64,000 nt of DNA, taken from contig NZ_CP009285.1 of the NCBI RefSeq assembly GCF_000758665.1, positions 1,488,001-1,552,000 of the forward strand, written 5' to 3'. The notes beneath the pieces were generated by a model that did not search any database, was not told the origin of the DNA, and saw only the letters and a program-made list of their open reading frames with translations. Both the position numbers and the translations under genes were made by a program. Below, piece by piece: positions 26,059-35,556 of this stretch. How positions within the stretch are numbered: position 1 is the stretch's first letter; each line of letters opens with the position of its first letter. This DNA comes from Paenibacillus borealis. GTDB taxonomy: Bacteria > Bacillota > Bacilli > Paenibacillales > Paenibacillaceae.

Positions 26059-26922
26059 ATGACCACACTAGATCATAAAATTGATTTTGCTGTCATTGTG
26101 TCCGTTACAAAAGCCAACCCTAATGGTGACCCGTTGAACGGAAATCGGCCACGTCAGAACTATGATGGGTATGGTGAAATATCAGATGTTGCCTTGAAGC
26201 GCAAAATAAGAAATCGCCTGCAGGATGCTGGAGAATCCATATTCGTACAATCCAATGACCGGAAGAATGATTCGTTCGGAAGCTTGAGAGAACGTGCTGA
26301 TGCCAATCCCGAACTGGATAAAATCCTGAAAGCAAAAACAAGTTCCAACGAAGAGTTTGCCCGTATCGCTTGTCAGGAGTGGATTGATGTGCGCAGCTTT
26401 GGTCAGGTGTTTGCTTTTAAAGCGGACAGCAAAGGTTCCGGGGTATCGGTGGGTGTGAGAGGTCCCGTGTCTATCCATACGGCAACAAGTGTTAGTCCAA
26501 TTGATATTACAAGTATGCAAATTACCAAAAGTGTAAATTCCGAACCGGGAAAAGATAGAGGCTCCGATACGATGGGGATGAAGCATCGGGTAGATTATGG
26601 CTTGTACGTATTCTATGGAAGTATTAACACGCAGCTAGCTGAGAAAACAGGCTTTACTAACGAGGATGCAGATAAAATCAAAGAGGCGCTAATTACACTT
26701 TTTGCAAATGACGTCTCTTCCGCAAGACCGGATGGCAGCATGGAGGTACATAAGGTTTACTGGTGGGAGCATAACTCCAAATTAGGTCAATATTCTTCAG
26801 CCAAGGTGCATCGTTCTCTAGACGTTCGTGCATTGAAGGACGAGCCTAAATCTATTGAAGATTATTCGATTGAAGTATATCAGTTAGAGGGATTACAGCC
26901 TGAGGTTATGAATGGCCTATAG
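26059..26922 (+). CDS. cas7c: Cas7c (Csd2), Cascade backbone
   Basis: A 287-aa protein of the Csd2 family: IVSVTKANPNGDPLNGNRPR at the N-terminus, DVALKRKIRNRLQD, and RGPVSIHTATSVSP. Several copies coat the crRNA spacer and kink out every sixth base. It starts 3 bp after cas8c and overlaps cas4 by 11 bp. Confidence 0.97.
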   Translation: MTTLDHKIDFAVIVSVTKANPNGDPLNGNRPRQNYDGYGEISDVALKRKIRNRLQDAGESIFVQSNDRKNDSFGSLRERADANPELDKILKAKTSSNEEFARIACQEWIDVRSFGQVFAFKADSKGSGVSVGVRGPVSIHTATSVSPIDITSMQITKSVNSEPGKDRGSDTMGMKHRVDYGLYVFYGSINTQLAEKTGFTNEDADKIKEALITLFANDVSSARPDGSMEVHKVYWWEHNSKLGQYSSAKVHRSLDVRALKDEPKSIEDYSIEVYQLEGLQPEVMNGL

Positions 26923-27571
26923 TGACGATGATGATGCGCTAATGCTCTCCGGGATACAGCATTTTCATTTCTGTAAACGGCAGTGGGCTTTAATCCACAT
27001 TGAGCAGCAATGGGCAGAGGATTTCAGAACGATTGAGGGCCAGCACCTGCACCGCAACGCAGATCAGCCTTTTACACGTGAAAAGCGCGGAGATAAGCTG
27101 GTGGTCCGGGCAATGCCTGTGAAGTCAAGGCAACTTGGGATTACCGGAATCTGTGATGTGGTGGAATTTATCAGGGATAACAGTGGGGTTGAGATTAACG
27201 GAGCAGAAGGGAAATATGTGGCTTATCCGGTTGAATATAAACGAGGGAAGCCCAAGCTGGAAGACATTGACGTTTTGCAATTGACTGCCCAAGCTATGTG
27301 TCTGGAAGAAATGCTGCTGTGCGATGTGCGGACTGGGTACATTTTTTATAATGAGATTAAACATAGAATTGAAGTACCTCTTACTGATGAATTGAAATTA
27401 AAAGTAGGTTCTATTCTGGAAGAAATGCAGGATTATTACCGCCGGGGATATACACCGAAGGTGAGGACAGGGGCTTTTTGCGAAAGCTGTTCTCTTCAGC
27501 ATATTTGCCTGCCCAAGCTAATGAATAAGCAGACAGTAAAAAGTTATGTGGAAGGGAAAATCAGGGAATGA
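26912..27571 (+). CDS. cas4: Cas4 exonuclease
   Basis: A 219-aa protein. Its four Fe-S cysteines are visible: C21 (FHFCKRQWAL), and C190, C193 and C199 (GAFCESCSLQHIC). The RecB-type nuclease core includes ITGICDVVEF and YPVEYKRGKPK (the D, E and K residues). In type I-C, Cas4 trims prespacers and selects those next to a TTC PAM, so new spacers go in with the right orientation. It overlaps cas7c and cas1 (ATGA). Confidence 0.95.
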   Translation: MAYSDDDDALMLSGIQHFHFCKRQWALIHIEQQWAEDFRTIEGQHLHRNADQPFTREKRGDKLVVRAMPVKSRQLGITGICDVVEFIRDNSGVEINGAEGKYVAYPVEYKRGKPKLEDIDVLQLTAQAMCLEEMLLCDVRTGYIFYNEIKHRIEVPLTDELKLKVGSILEEMQDYYRRGYTPKVRTGAFCESCSLQHICLPKLMNKQTVKSYVEGKIRE

Positions 27572-28599
27572 AAAAGCTGCAGAATACTCTTTATATTACT
27601 CAACCGGATGTTTATCTATCTCTTGACGGTGATAATGTTGTTCTATTGAAGGAGCAAGAGAAGCTGGGCAGAGTTCCACTGCATAATCTGGAGTCTATTG
27701 TAGCTTTTGGGTATACCGGTGCAAGTCCGGCGTTGATGGGTTACTGTGCAGATAACAATGTTTCACTGCTCTTTTTAACGATGAATGGAAGATTTCTGGC
27801 CAGGGTAACCGGCGAAAGCCGGGGGAATGTTATTTTGCGCAAGAAGCAGTATGCTCTATCGGAAGATGAGACGAAGTCTGCGAGGATCGCCCGGAATTTT
27901 ATTATAGGCAAGATTTATAATCATAAATGGATACTCGAAAGAACGACCAGAGACTATCCTTTGCGTGTAAATGTAGAGCAATTTAAAGAGGCTTCGCAGC
28001 AGCTGTCTGCCCTTATTCTTGAGGTTAGAAACTGTGAACAGTTGGATCGCTTGAGGGGATTCGAGGGACAAGCTGCTATCACGTATAACAAGCTGTTTGA
28101 TTCAATGATTTTGCAGCAAAAGGAGGATTTTCAATTCCATCTCCGCTCCCGACGACCTCCATTGGATAATGTGAATGCTATGTTGTCCTTCTCGTACACT
28201 TTGCTTGCTCATGATACAGCATCTGCGCTAGAGGCTGTTGGATTGGATTCTTATGTGGGATTTCTTCATCGGGATCGTCCGGGACGGGTATCTCTGGCCC
28301 TCGATTTGATGGAGGAGCTGCGCGGCGTCATGGCGGACAAGTTTGTTTTGACTCAAATTAATAAGAAGCTTGTGAGTAAAGAGGATTTTGTGAAAAAAGA
28401 GAATGGTGCGGTAATTATGACAGATGAAGCGCGTAAAAGATTCCTCACAGCTTGGCAGAACAGAAAGCAGGAAAAGATAACACATCCTTATCTGGGAGAG
28501 AAAATATCCTGGGGTCTGGTGCCACATGCTCAAGCGTTACTGCTTGCCCGTCATTTACGTAATGATCTGGACGAATATCCGCCGTTTTTGTGGAAGTAG
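27568..28599 (+). CDS. cas1: Cas1 integrase
   Basis: A 343-aa type I-C Cas1. N-terminal beta domain (LYITQPDVYLSLDGDNVVLL) and C-terminal helical domain with the metal residues E166 (RGFEGQAA), H234 (GFLHRDRPGR) and D246 (LALDLMEE). With Cas2 it inserts spacers at the first repeat. Intact active-site residues and near-identical leader-end repeats in arrays 2 and 3 suggest that adaptation is functional. ATG overlaps the cas4 stop. Confidence 0.97.
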   Translation: MKKLQNTLYITQPDVYLSLDGDNVVLLKEQEKLGRVPLHNLESIVAFGYTGASPALMGYCADNNVSLLFLTMNGRFLARVTGESRGNVILRKKQYALSEDETKSARIARNFIIGKIYNHKWILERTTRDYPLRVNVEQFKEASQQLSALILEVRNCEQLDRLRGFEGQAAITYNKLFDSMILQQKEDFQFHLRSRRPPLDNVNAMLSFSYTLLAHDTASALEAVGLDSYVGFLHRDRPGRVSLALDLMEELRGVMADKFVLTQINKKLVSKEDFVKKENGAVIMTDEARKRFLTAWQNRKQEKITHPYLGEKISWGLVPHAQALLLARHLRNDLDEYPPFLWK

Positions 28600-28608
28600 G
28601 TGTAAAGA

Positions 28609-28899
28609 ATGTTAGTGCTGATAACGTATGACGTAAGCACAACCAGTAGTGCAGGCCAAAGCAGGCTTCGGCGGGTAGCTAAGATTTGTCAGAATTATGG
28701 TCAGCGTGTTCAAAACTCGGTATTTGAATGTATCGTAGATGCTGCACAATTTACCGAGCTGAAGCTAAAATTGAAGGATATCATTAATCTGAAGGAGGAT
28801 AGCCTTCGATTTTACCAGCTTGGAAACAACTATAAGAACAAAGTTGAGCATGTGGGAATAAAAGAGTCTTTGGACCTCGAAGGCCCTCTAATTCTGTAG
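28609..28899 (+). CDS. cas2: Cas2
   Basis: A 96-aa protein: MLVLITYDVSTTSSAGQSRL (conserved D8 in the first strand), RRVAKICQNYGQRVQNSVFE, and RFYQLGNNY. It dimerises between Cas1 dimers in the integration complex. It is the last cas gene, and its stop touches the leader hairpin of array 3. Confidence 0.97.
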   Translation: MLVLITYDVSTTSSAGQSRLRRVAKICQNYGQRVQNSVFECIVDAAQFTELKLKLKDIINLKEDSLRFYQLGNNYKNKVEHVGIKESLDLEGPLIL

Positions 28900-29066
28900 T
28901 GCGAATGTGGAGCTCACATGAAATTCCCGGGAGATTCGCACCAATATTTTAACAATATTTGTATGAAATATTTTCATGTTTATTGATTTTGTATAGAAAA
29001 GTGATAATTGTTGCGATTTTCAGGCGAAAAAGAGGATTTATTTCCTTTTTTTGATGGAAAATCGCT
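28899..29066 (+). promoter_or_regulatory. CRISPR array 3 leader with conserved hairpin
   Basis: The arms GGTGCGAA/TTCGCACC-type (here GTGCGAAT at 28899-28906 and ATTCGCAC at 28934-28941) enclose two smaller palindromes, GAGCTC and CCCGGG. The rest is AT-rich. The left arm starts on the last base of the cas2 stop codon. It is homologous in layout to leader 2. Confidence 0.7.
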
Positions 29067-32000
29067 GTCGCTCCTCGTGCAGGAGCGTGGATTGAAATTC
29101 GGTAGTCAGTTTTTAAACAATAATGGCGGGGTTGTCGCTCCTCGTGCAGGAGCGTGGATTGAAATTCCAGGAGACCGCGACCTAGATCGGCTGCCCGCGC
29201 CGTCGCTCCTCGTGCAGGAGCGTGGATTGAAATAGGTCATGAATCACGGGAACCGGCAGTACTACTAGTCGCTCCTCGTGCAGGAGCGTGGATTGAAATA
29301 TTGCCGCTTGTTGAATGGCTATGGTCTGCTTTGCGTCGCTCCTCGTGCAGGAGCGTGGATTGAAATCGATCCCACCGGAGTTAGTAGATGCTTTTCCAGG
29401 TCGCTCCTCGTGCAGGAGCGTGGATTGAAATACATTATTTTGATAACATTGATACCGAAGAAAGTCGCTCCTCGTGCAGGAGCGTGGATTGAAATATTGA
29501 TAATTTAAAACGCCATGCGAAAGCATGTTGGTCGCTCCTCGTGCAGGAGCGTGGATTGAAATCTACACACAGGGTGGGGATTTGTCTCAGACACATGGTC
29601 GCTCCTCGTGCAGGAGCGTGGATTGAAATTGAAGAGGCGCATTCCGCTAATCCGGCCGATTTGGTCGCTCCTCGTGCAGGAGCGTGGATTGAAATCGAAA
29701 GTCGTCGGAATACGAGGAACTACCGCCAGAGTCGCTCCTCGTGCAGGAGCGTGGATTGAAATATAGAATCACTTTTGACTCAGGAATCACTAATTGTCGC
29801 TCCTCGTGCAGGAGCGTGGATTGAAATTCCAGGTGAATGGTGCACAGCGGATGATGCTATTCGTCGCTCCTCGTGCAGGAGCGTGGATTGAAATCATCCA
29901 GCGCTCTTAAATTGCTTTGCGGCGCTAGGTCGCTCCTCGTGCAGGAGCGTGGATTGAAATGTTAAAACGATGACCGCCTCTGACCGGATGTTTCGTCGCT
30001 CCTCGTGCAGGAGCGTGGATTGAAATTGAGCTGCGAACCGTTACTTGGTCAGGTTGATCTAGTCGCTCCTCGTGCAGGAGCGTGGATTGAAATGTTCAGG
30101 GGGATATATGTTGGCTGTTGGAGATGAAGTCGCTCCTCGTGCAGGAGCGTGGATTGAAATAAACACCGGCGTCCGGAGCATCCCAGATTTGGTCCGTCGC
30201 TCCTCGTGCAGGAGCGTGGATTGAAATCTACGGTTGGAGGTTTGCATTAAATGTTGGTTTTTGTCGCTCCTCGTGCAGGAGCGTGGATTGAAATCCGTCA
30301 ACAGTGTTACCAGCACTGTATCGGGGTTGGGTCGCTCCTCGTGCAGGAGCGTGGATTGAAATAACTTTTGCGCAGTGAATCAGCACCGCTTTCGGGTGTC
30401 GCTCCTCGTGCAGGAGCGTGGATTGAAATTTTTTACCCTTGAACATTCCAGCAACCGAGTCCGTCGCTCCTCGTGCAGGAGCGTGGATTGAAATAGTTTC
30501 ACCGCGGACTTTGCGCATTACAACGCGGTCGCTCCTCGTGCAGGAGCGTGGATTGAAATATTCCGGTAGGCGTGTGCTTGGGCATCATGACCACGTCGCT
30601 CCTCGTGCAGGAGCGTGGATTGAAATGATCTGCAGTTGCAGCGCGTCACCTGCGGTACCACGTCGCTCCTCGTGCAGGAGCGTGGATTGAAATAGAAACT
30701 TGCTCTCATGGATCCAGCACTAAGCCTGTCGCTCCTCGTGCAGGAGCGTGGATTGAAATACCAAGAGTCAAACTATGAAATATCTGGAGAGAGCGTCGCT
30801 CCTCGTGCAGGAGCGTGGATTGAAATATGAGGGTACACAAGAATGCGAAATGGTTCAGGTGTCGCTCCTCGTGCAGGAGCGTGGATTGAAATTTCGCTGT
30901 CTCGGCTGTATGTGGCTTTGATCTCGTCGCTCCTCGTGCAGGAGCGTGGATTGAAATTTATAGGGAATGAGGTAAGCATGACCGAGGATAGTCGCTCCTC
31001 GTGCAGGAGCGTGGATTGAAATGTACCTGCCGACGCTGTGGGCGCTGTAGGTGTTCCAGGTCGCTCCTCGTGCAGGAGCGTGGATTGAAATATCCAAGGA
31101 GATGCAACCCGCGGAATTCCTTCGACGTCGCTCCTCGTGCAGGAGCGTGGATTGAAATCGAACGCTGAAGGAAGTATTACACTGCATCCAGGGTCGCTCC
31201 TCGTGCAGGAGCGTGGATTGAAATACCTTCTGCTGCTGACGACAAACTGAAGAAGGTCGAGTCGCTCCTCGTGCAGGAGCGTGGATTGAAATCGCGTGCG
31301 TGCGACCCTGCGCGGGCCGCGGATCAGTCGCTCCTCGTGCAGGAGCGTGGATTGAAATGATACGAGATGCATATTTGGTTGTCGGCGTGCTGGTCGCTCC
31401 TCGTGCAGGAGCGTGGATTGAAATCACTCATGTTCCCCGTGAAGTGCTCCGCATGTACGTCGCTCCTCGTGCAGGAGCGTGGATTGAAATTGAGAATGTG
31501 CCTCCAATCCAACCAGGACAACATCGTCGCTCCTCGTGCAGGAGCGTGGATTGAAATCTCTTCAATGGTTACGAATTGATCATCATCTCCGTCGCTCCTC
31601 GTGCAGGAGCGTGGATTGAAATCCGATCACCGGCACTTCTTCCGCACCTAACGGGACGTCGCTCCTCGTGTAGGAGCGTGGATTGAAATGGACTGTCCAC
31701 GGTAACCTTTGGAGCCTCTGGCTGGTCGCTCCTCGTGTAGGAGCGTGGATTGAAATTTACCCACATCCAAATCAAAGCTCTTTTCAACTGTCGCTCCTCG
31801 TGTAGGAGCGTGGATTGAAATAATCTATCCATGGTTCTGAAGGTCAACGAGCTGCTGTCGCTCCTCGTGTAGGAGCGTGGATTGAAATAGATCTTCGCGA
31901 CGCCGTCTGTAGCCCGTCTGGTTGCTCCTCGTGCAGGAGCGTGGATTGAAATCTAGATTGGCCTAAACTAGCTGATCTCACAAGAAAAGTCGCTCCTCGT

Positions 32001-32281
32001 GCAGGAGCATGGATTGAAATACATCGTTTATCACTGCCTACCAGTTGTCCAATGTCGCTCCCCGTGCAGAAGCGTGGATTGAAATATCAATCGCCTGTCC
32101 TCGGAATTGATCTCCGTGGTCGCTCCACGTGCAGGAGCGCGGATTGAAATCATTTGGTCTGTGGTCTGCCGGTCGTAAATTGGTCGCTCCTCATGTAGGA
32201 GCGTGGATTGAAATCCCATAAAGAAAGGAACAACCCAATGAATACCTTGGTCACTCCACGTGCAGGGGTGTTTGTTGAAAC
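29067..32281 (+). CRISPR. CRISPR array 3, type I-C, about 49 repeats (second repeat class)
   Basis: Repeats of 32 bp begin GTCGCTCCTC and end GTGGATTGAAAT, with a 7-bp stem (CGCTCCT with AGGAGCG). Forty-eight clear copies run from 29067 to 32183, and a decayed copy lies at 32250-32281. Spacers are 32-37 bp. Copies 1-39 look identical. Copies 40-43 share GTGTAGG; copy 44 starts GTTGC; copies 45-48 carry scattered changes. This shows polarity from the new leader end (left) to the old end (right). A more degraded remnant (CACTCCCCGTTAGGGAG) lies at about 32314-32345. Confidence 0.98.
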
Positions 32282-32522
32282 GAAGTCACCTTATAGTCTT
32301 TTCTGGTTTAGATTGGCACTCCCCGTTAGGGAGTATAATTAAAAAGGGACGGTAGCCCATGCCGCGATTTGCCTCACTCTACGTAGAAGCATTAACACCC
32401 CCAAAAAACCAGTACATATCCCACAAGTGAGTATCGTACCTGATCCAATCATGTTAAAATAATAGAAATGTATTGATCAAATCTACGTGCAGCGGGTGAA
32501 TGGTTTGAGATTAAGAGATTTC
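32282..32522. other. Trailer of array 3 and intergenic region
   Basis: Holds a last repeat remnant at about 32314-32345, then about 180 bp without a recognisable gene or terminator. A weak AT-rich promoter (TTAAAATAATAG) lies near 32454-32465. Confidence 0.5.
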
Positions 32523-33638
32523 ATGGGCCCCTCGGATACTTCCGCACAGCGGCAGGCCAAGTGGATCAAGCGTTTTTTGCGTACCTATTGGCTCGTGATT
32601 GCTCTGCATTTTGCTGCGCAGCTCTGGGCTTTTCTGTTTCTTTCATACCCCATGGGACCGCATGAATTTTATTATGATGTCCTGCTCTATCCGACGCTGC
32701 TGATGAGTGCGGTTGTCGGATTGACCCAGTTCGTTGATGCTATTGCGCCGAAATATTCCTTTGTCCTGCTGTTTGTGTCCGGGACCATTATTGCCATGAT
32801 GATTATCCATCTGAATATGGATATCCGGATTATCGGGGCGCTGATGCTGCTGCCGATTTTTGCGTCGGCGATCTTTTTCCGGCTGGATCTGACCTTATTT
32901 ACGTCTGCCCTGCAGGCGGCTGCGTTCTTCATTCTCTACCGCTGGGATTACTGGTTCAAATATTATCTGAATGATTTCGATCTGATTGCCGTTCCGCTAT
33001 TTCTGCTGGTAGGCACGCTGGTAGCCGGCATTATTATTATTAACGGGCGGGAGCTGGCCAGTGATCTGGAAGCGACACTGACCGCCAAGCAGAATCTGAT
33101 GATCGAGAATGCGGTGATCCGCAAGCTGTCGACTACGGATGCGCTGACCGGCCTCTACAATCATATTTCCTTCCACGAGTTCTACGAGAAAGCGCTGGAG
33201 TACGGGAATCAAGGTGCGCCGTTTCATCTGGCCTTGATTGATATTGACAATTTCAAGCGGATTAACGATAAATACGGCCACCGTACCGGTGATGCAGTGC
33301 TGGCGCGGGTCGCGAAGGTGATTAAAGAAAATATCTCTCCAGCGGATATTGCCTCACGTTATGGAGGCGAGGAATTTGCAATTCTTTTTTTTGAGAAGAG
33401 CTATGAAGAAGCCTACGAGCTGGCAGACAGGGTACGTCAGCAACTGTCGGAAACTTTGCATGAAGAGTTGGAGAATACAGCAGTGACCGTCAGTATCGGA
33501 CTCAAAAGTTACTCCGAAGGAGCCACCAAAGAACAACTGTTTGAGGAAGTGGACGAACTGCTCTATACTGCCAAAAAATCCGGCAAAAACACAACATTAA
33601 CTCCCCTTCAGCAGACCCGGCATTTGCAGTCTGTCTAA
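32523..33638 (+). CDS. Membrane-anchored diguanylate cyclase (GGDEF)
   Basis: A 371-aa protein. Several hydrophobic segments (from about residue 18 to 190) form a membrane sensor region without a known ligand motif. A short linker leads to a GGDEF domain: LTGLYNHISFHEFY, DIDNFKRINDKYGHRTGDAVL, and the active site RYGGEEF at about 280-285. It should make cyclic di-GMP from two GTP. No RxxD inhibitory site is evident before the GGEEF motif. The start is uncertain: ATG 32523 is chosen; an in-frame GTG at 32487 would add 12 residues. Neither has a strong RBS. Confidence 0.88.
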   Translation: MGPSDTSAQRQAKWIKRFLRTYWLVIALHFAAQLWAFLFLSYPMGPHEFYYDVLLYPTLLMSAVVGLTQFVDAIAPKYSFVLLFVSGTIIAMMIIHLNMDIRIIGALMLLPIFASAIFFRLDLTLFTSALQAAAFFILYRWDYWFKYYLNDFDLIAVPLFLLVGTLVAGIIIINGRELASDLEATLTAKQNLMIENAVIRKLSTTDALTGLYNHISFHEFYEKALEYGNQGAPFHLALIDIDNFKRINDKYGHRTGDAVLARVAKVIKENISPADIASRYGGEEFAILFFEKSYEEAYELADRVRQQLSETLHEELENTAVTVSIGLKSYSEGATKEQLFEEVDELLYTAKKSGKNTTLTPLQQTRHLQSV

Positions 33639-33641
33639 AAG

Positions 33642-34217
33642 CTAGTCCGGCAGATTCCCTTCATCCTCCGCAGCCTTCCTCCGCGCCCGGAACCGTCTGA
33701 CCTTCATCAGATTCCCGCAGAGCTTGTCGTCGCAGTAGCGCTTCGAGCGGTTGCGGGTATCGTCGTAATAGACCCAGAGACAATCGGGATTTCCGCAGAT
33801 CCGGAAGCGTGAGGATTCCTTCTCCAGTAATGCTTCGGCAAAAGAAGCGGCTATCTCCGCCATAATCTGCTCCCAGTCTGCACGCTGGGGGAGCAATGAG
33901 ATCCCGGCTTCGCCGCCGGGGCTCCAGACCACTTGCCGCATAACAGGCCCGTTGCTCATATATTCATTCAGCTGCTCCAGCAGAGCGCTTTCCGTAGGTT
34001 GTCCCTGCACCAGCCGTTGCACCTCGTCCCATAATAATCCGCGCAGCTGCTTCAGCCGCTCCAGTTCAACCGGCAGTATCGGTCCTGCCGCAGGCAATTT
34101 CTGCTGCTCTAGCCATCTAGTGAGCCACTCCGGTTCATCAAGCCTATCCCGGTCCGTGCTCCGGTCGCCTGTCCGCCAATTCCGCCAGTAGCTGTTAATG
34201 AAATCCTCCCACAGCAA
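33642..34217 (-). CDS. ABATE/CGNR zinc-finger transcriptional regulator
   Basis: A 191-aa protein. The N-terminal ABATE-like region (LERLKQLRGLLWDEVQRLV) precedes a CGNR zinc finger: RICGNPDCLWVYYDDTRNRS, then KRYCDDKLCGNLMKVRRFRA. The finger has two CxxxxC-type pairs and the CGN triplet. These proteins bind DNA and regulate nearby genes. It is divergent from a DinB gene, and the shared 183-bp region has two matching dyads. Confidence 0.85.
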   Translation of the reverse strand: MLWEDFINSYWRNWRTGDRSTDRDRLDEPEWLTRWLEQQKLPAAGPILPVELERLKQLRGLLWDEVQRLVQGQPTESALLEQLNEYMSNGPVMRQVVWSPGGEAGISLLPQRADWEQIMAEIAASFAEALLEKESSRFRICGNPDCLWVYYDDTRNRSKRYCDDKLCGNLMKVRRFRARRKAAEDEGNLPD

Positions 34218-34255
34218 GCTTCATCTTTCCTTTCACCGCGATGTTTCCTTTGATT

Positions 34256-34352
34256 GTAACAGTTAAAAATAAGTTTTACTAGTTACTTGAAGCGCTCCGG
34301 CAAATATGCTACATTGCTAATGTAACCGTTATTTGGGTCGTTTAATCGTTAC
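34256..34352. promoter_or_regulatory. Two identical-span GTAAC dyads flanking the dinB promoter
   Basis: Dyad 1: GTAAC at 34256-34260 and GTTAC at 34282-34286. Dyad 2: GTAAC at 34322-34326 and GTTAC at 34348-34352. Each spans 31 bp. Read outward in, the half-sites are GTAACAGTTA, GTAACTAGTA, GTAACCGTTA and GTAACGATTA. Between the dyads is a promoter, TTGAAG (34287-34292), 17 bp, TACATT (34310-34315). Dyad 1 abuts the -35 and dyad 2 starts near +1. Confidence 0.6.
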
Positions 34353-34400
34353 CAAAGTCAGAGAAGAGGATTTTCCGTAAAACTTTTAGGAGGGTGAAAC

Positions 34401-34895
34401 ATGCAGAATAAGATTAGCGATGTTCTGGTGGAGAACTGGGATTATGTAATGGATGTTGAGGATTGGCAGCCGCCGCTTAAGGACGCGCTTGAAGGTGTTA
34501 CTAGTGAACAGGCAAGCTGGAAGCCGGAGGGGGCAGCGGGCAATTCCATCTGGGAGACTGTCAATCATCTGACTTATTATAAGGAACGTCTGCTGCGTAA
34601 GCTTAAGGGACTGGAGAAATTGCCTGACTTAGAGAGCAATGATGCTACGTTTACGGTAACGGAGAGCGGTGAAGAAGCGTGGAGCCAGGCAGTTGCCAAG
34701 CTGAAGTCGGTTCATGCCTCCCTGCGGGAGATTATCGTGGCCCTGGAGGAGGGCGCTTATGAATGGGGCGGCTCCGGACATGCGCCGGGCGAAGAAGTGA
34801 TGAGTCTGATTCTGCATGATTCCTACCATACCGGACAGATCGTACTGGTCCGCAAGCTGCAGGGCTCCTGGCCGGGCCAACGCAGTTTTGACTAA
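34401..34895 (+). CDS. DinB-family protein
   Basis: A 164-aa four-helix protein. The three metal histidines of the DinB/YfiT fold are recognisable: H56 (ETVNHLTYYKERLL), and the pair in ILHDSYHTGQIVLVRKL near residues 139-143. Family members are Ni/Zn-binding thiol-dependent transferases or of unknown function. GGAGGGTG precedes the ATG. It is probably controlled by the divergent CGNR regulator, and a terminator follows. Confidence 0.82.
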   Translation: MQNKISDVLVENWDYVMDVEDWQPPLKDALEGVTSEQASWKPEGAAGNSIWETVNHLTYYKERLLRKLKGLEKLPDLESNDATFTVTESGEEAWSQAVAKLKSVHASLREIIVALEEGAYEWGGSGHAPGEEVMSLILHDSYHTGQIVLVRKLQGSWPGQRSFD

Positions 34896-34910
34896 AAGCT
34901 GATTTCCAGC

Positions 34911-34952
34911 AGAAACGGACGCTGTCCCTTAGGACGGTGCCGTTTCTTTTTT
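34911..34952 (+). terminator. Rho-independent terminator after the dinB-family gene
   Basis: AGAAACGG...CTGTCC pairs with GGACGG...CCGTTTCT over a CTTA loop and runs into TTTTTT. Confidence 0.9.
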
Positions 34953-35019
34953 GTTTCAGTCCGAAAAACCCGGGTTAATGGAAGACATACAGCTACTGAA
35001 TCGAGAGGAGAGATTGAAG

Positions 35020-35187
35020 ATGGAACCGAATACCAAGGATAGAAGCATTGAGGTCGAACGGACAGAGGTACACAAGAAATCGGATTCCAGTCTCGTCGCA
35101 TCCACCTTTATTAAATATGCCGCGTATATCATCATCATTTTTGGACTGCTGTTCTTCCTGGTGAAATATGTATTCCCGATGTTCTAA
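35020..35187 (+). CDS. Small single-pass membrane protein
   Basis: A 55-aa protein: a charged N-terminus (MEPNTKDRSIEVERTEVHKK) then one hydrophobic helix, YAAYIIIIFGLLFFLVKYVF, close to the C-terminus. ATG 35020 follows GAGAGGAGAG, while the longer open frame upstream has no site and overlaps the terminator. I do not recognise a family. Confidence 0.65.
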   Translation: MEPNTKDRSIEVERTEVHKKSDSSLVASTFIKYAAYIIIIFGLLFFLVKYVFPMF

Positions 35188-35297
35188 GAATCAGAACCAA
35201 GCCCGGATATATGTGAAAGGGAGTGCCCACAGCCATGAATTCTACGGCTGCACGGGCACTCCCTTTTGGCGCTTACGGATATGATGCGGAATTAGGC

Positions 35298-35435
35298 CTA
35301 TACGTCTTTGGTGATAAATTCACGGGTTTCAGCAGAATTCCGGTAAAAGAACCAGCATTCATTCAGCAGTTTGATCTGACGGCGGTCTTTCTTGAAATAC
35401 GCCTTCATGAGCTGTTGGCAAAGCCACTGCGGCAA
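35298..35435 (-). CDS. cmpA: Cortex morphogenetic protein CmpA
   Basis: A 45-aa protein starting at TTG 35435, 5 bp after AGGAGGGG on the minus strand. The sequence PQWLCQQLMKAYFKKDRRQ, then IKLLNECWFFYRN, is the CmpA pattern (B. subtilis: WLKKQ...FxEKDxxQIKLLNxCWxFYR, from memory). In Bacillus CmpA acts with ClpXP to remove SpoIVA from badly assembled spores, halting cortex formation. It supports a spore-forming host. The overlapping plus-strand ORF at 35223-35474 is a shadow. The C-terminus is slightly longer than in B. subtilis. Confidence 0.82.
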   Translation of the reverse strand: MPQWLCQQLMKAYFKKDRRQIKLLNECWFFYRNSAETREFITKDV

Positions 35436-35556
35436 GGGTACCCCTCCTCTGGCATGCATCCTATGTACAGATAGCATATGGGGAAGGCCGCCCAAAGGTG
35501 CGGCAGCAGCATTCAATTGAAGCTGAAAAATTGGCTGCGCAGCTCAAGCCATACAG

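Noticed and set aside
29008..32219. ORFs through array 3
   Set aside because: Same artefact (FQSTLLHEER, VAPRAGAWIEI) of the 32-bp repeat.
35223..35474. 83-aa plus-strand ORF
   Set aside because: Overlaps cmpA on the other strand, which has a family match and an RBS; this ORF has neither.
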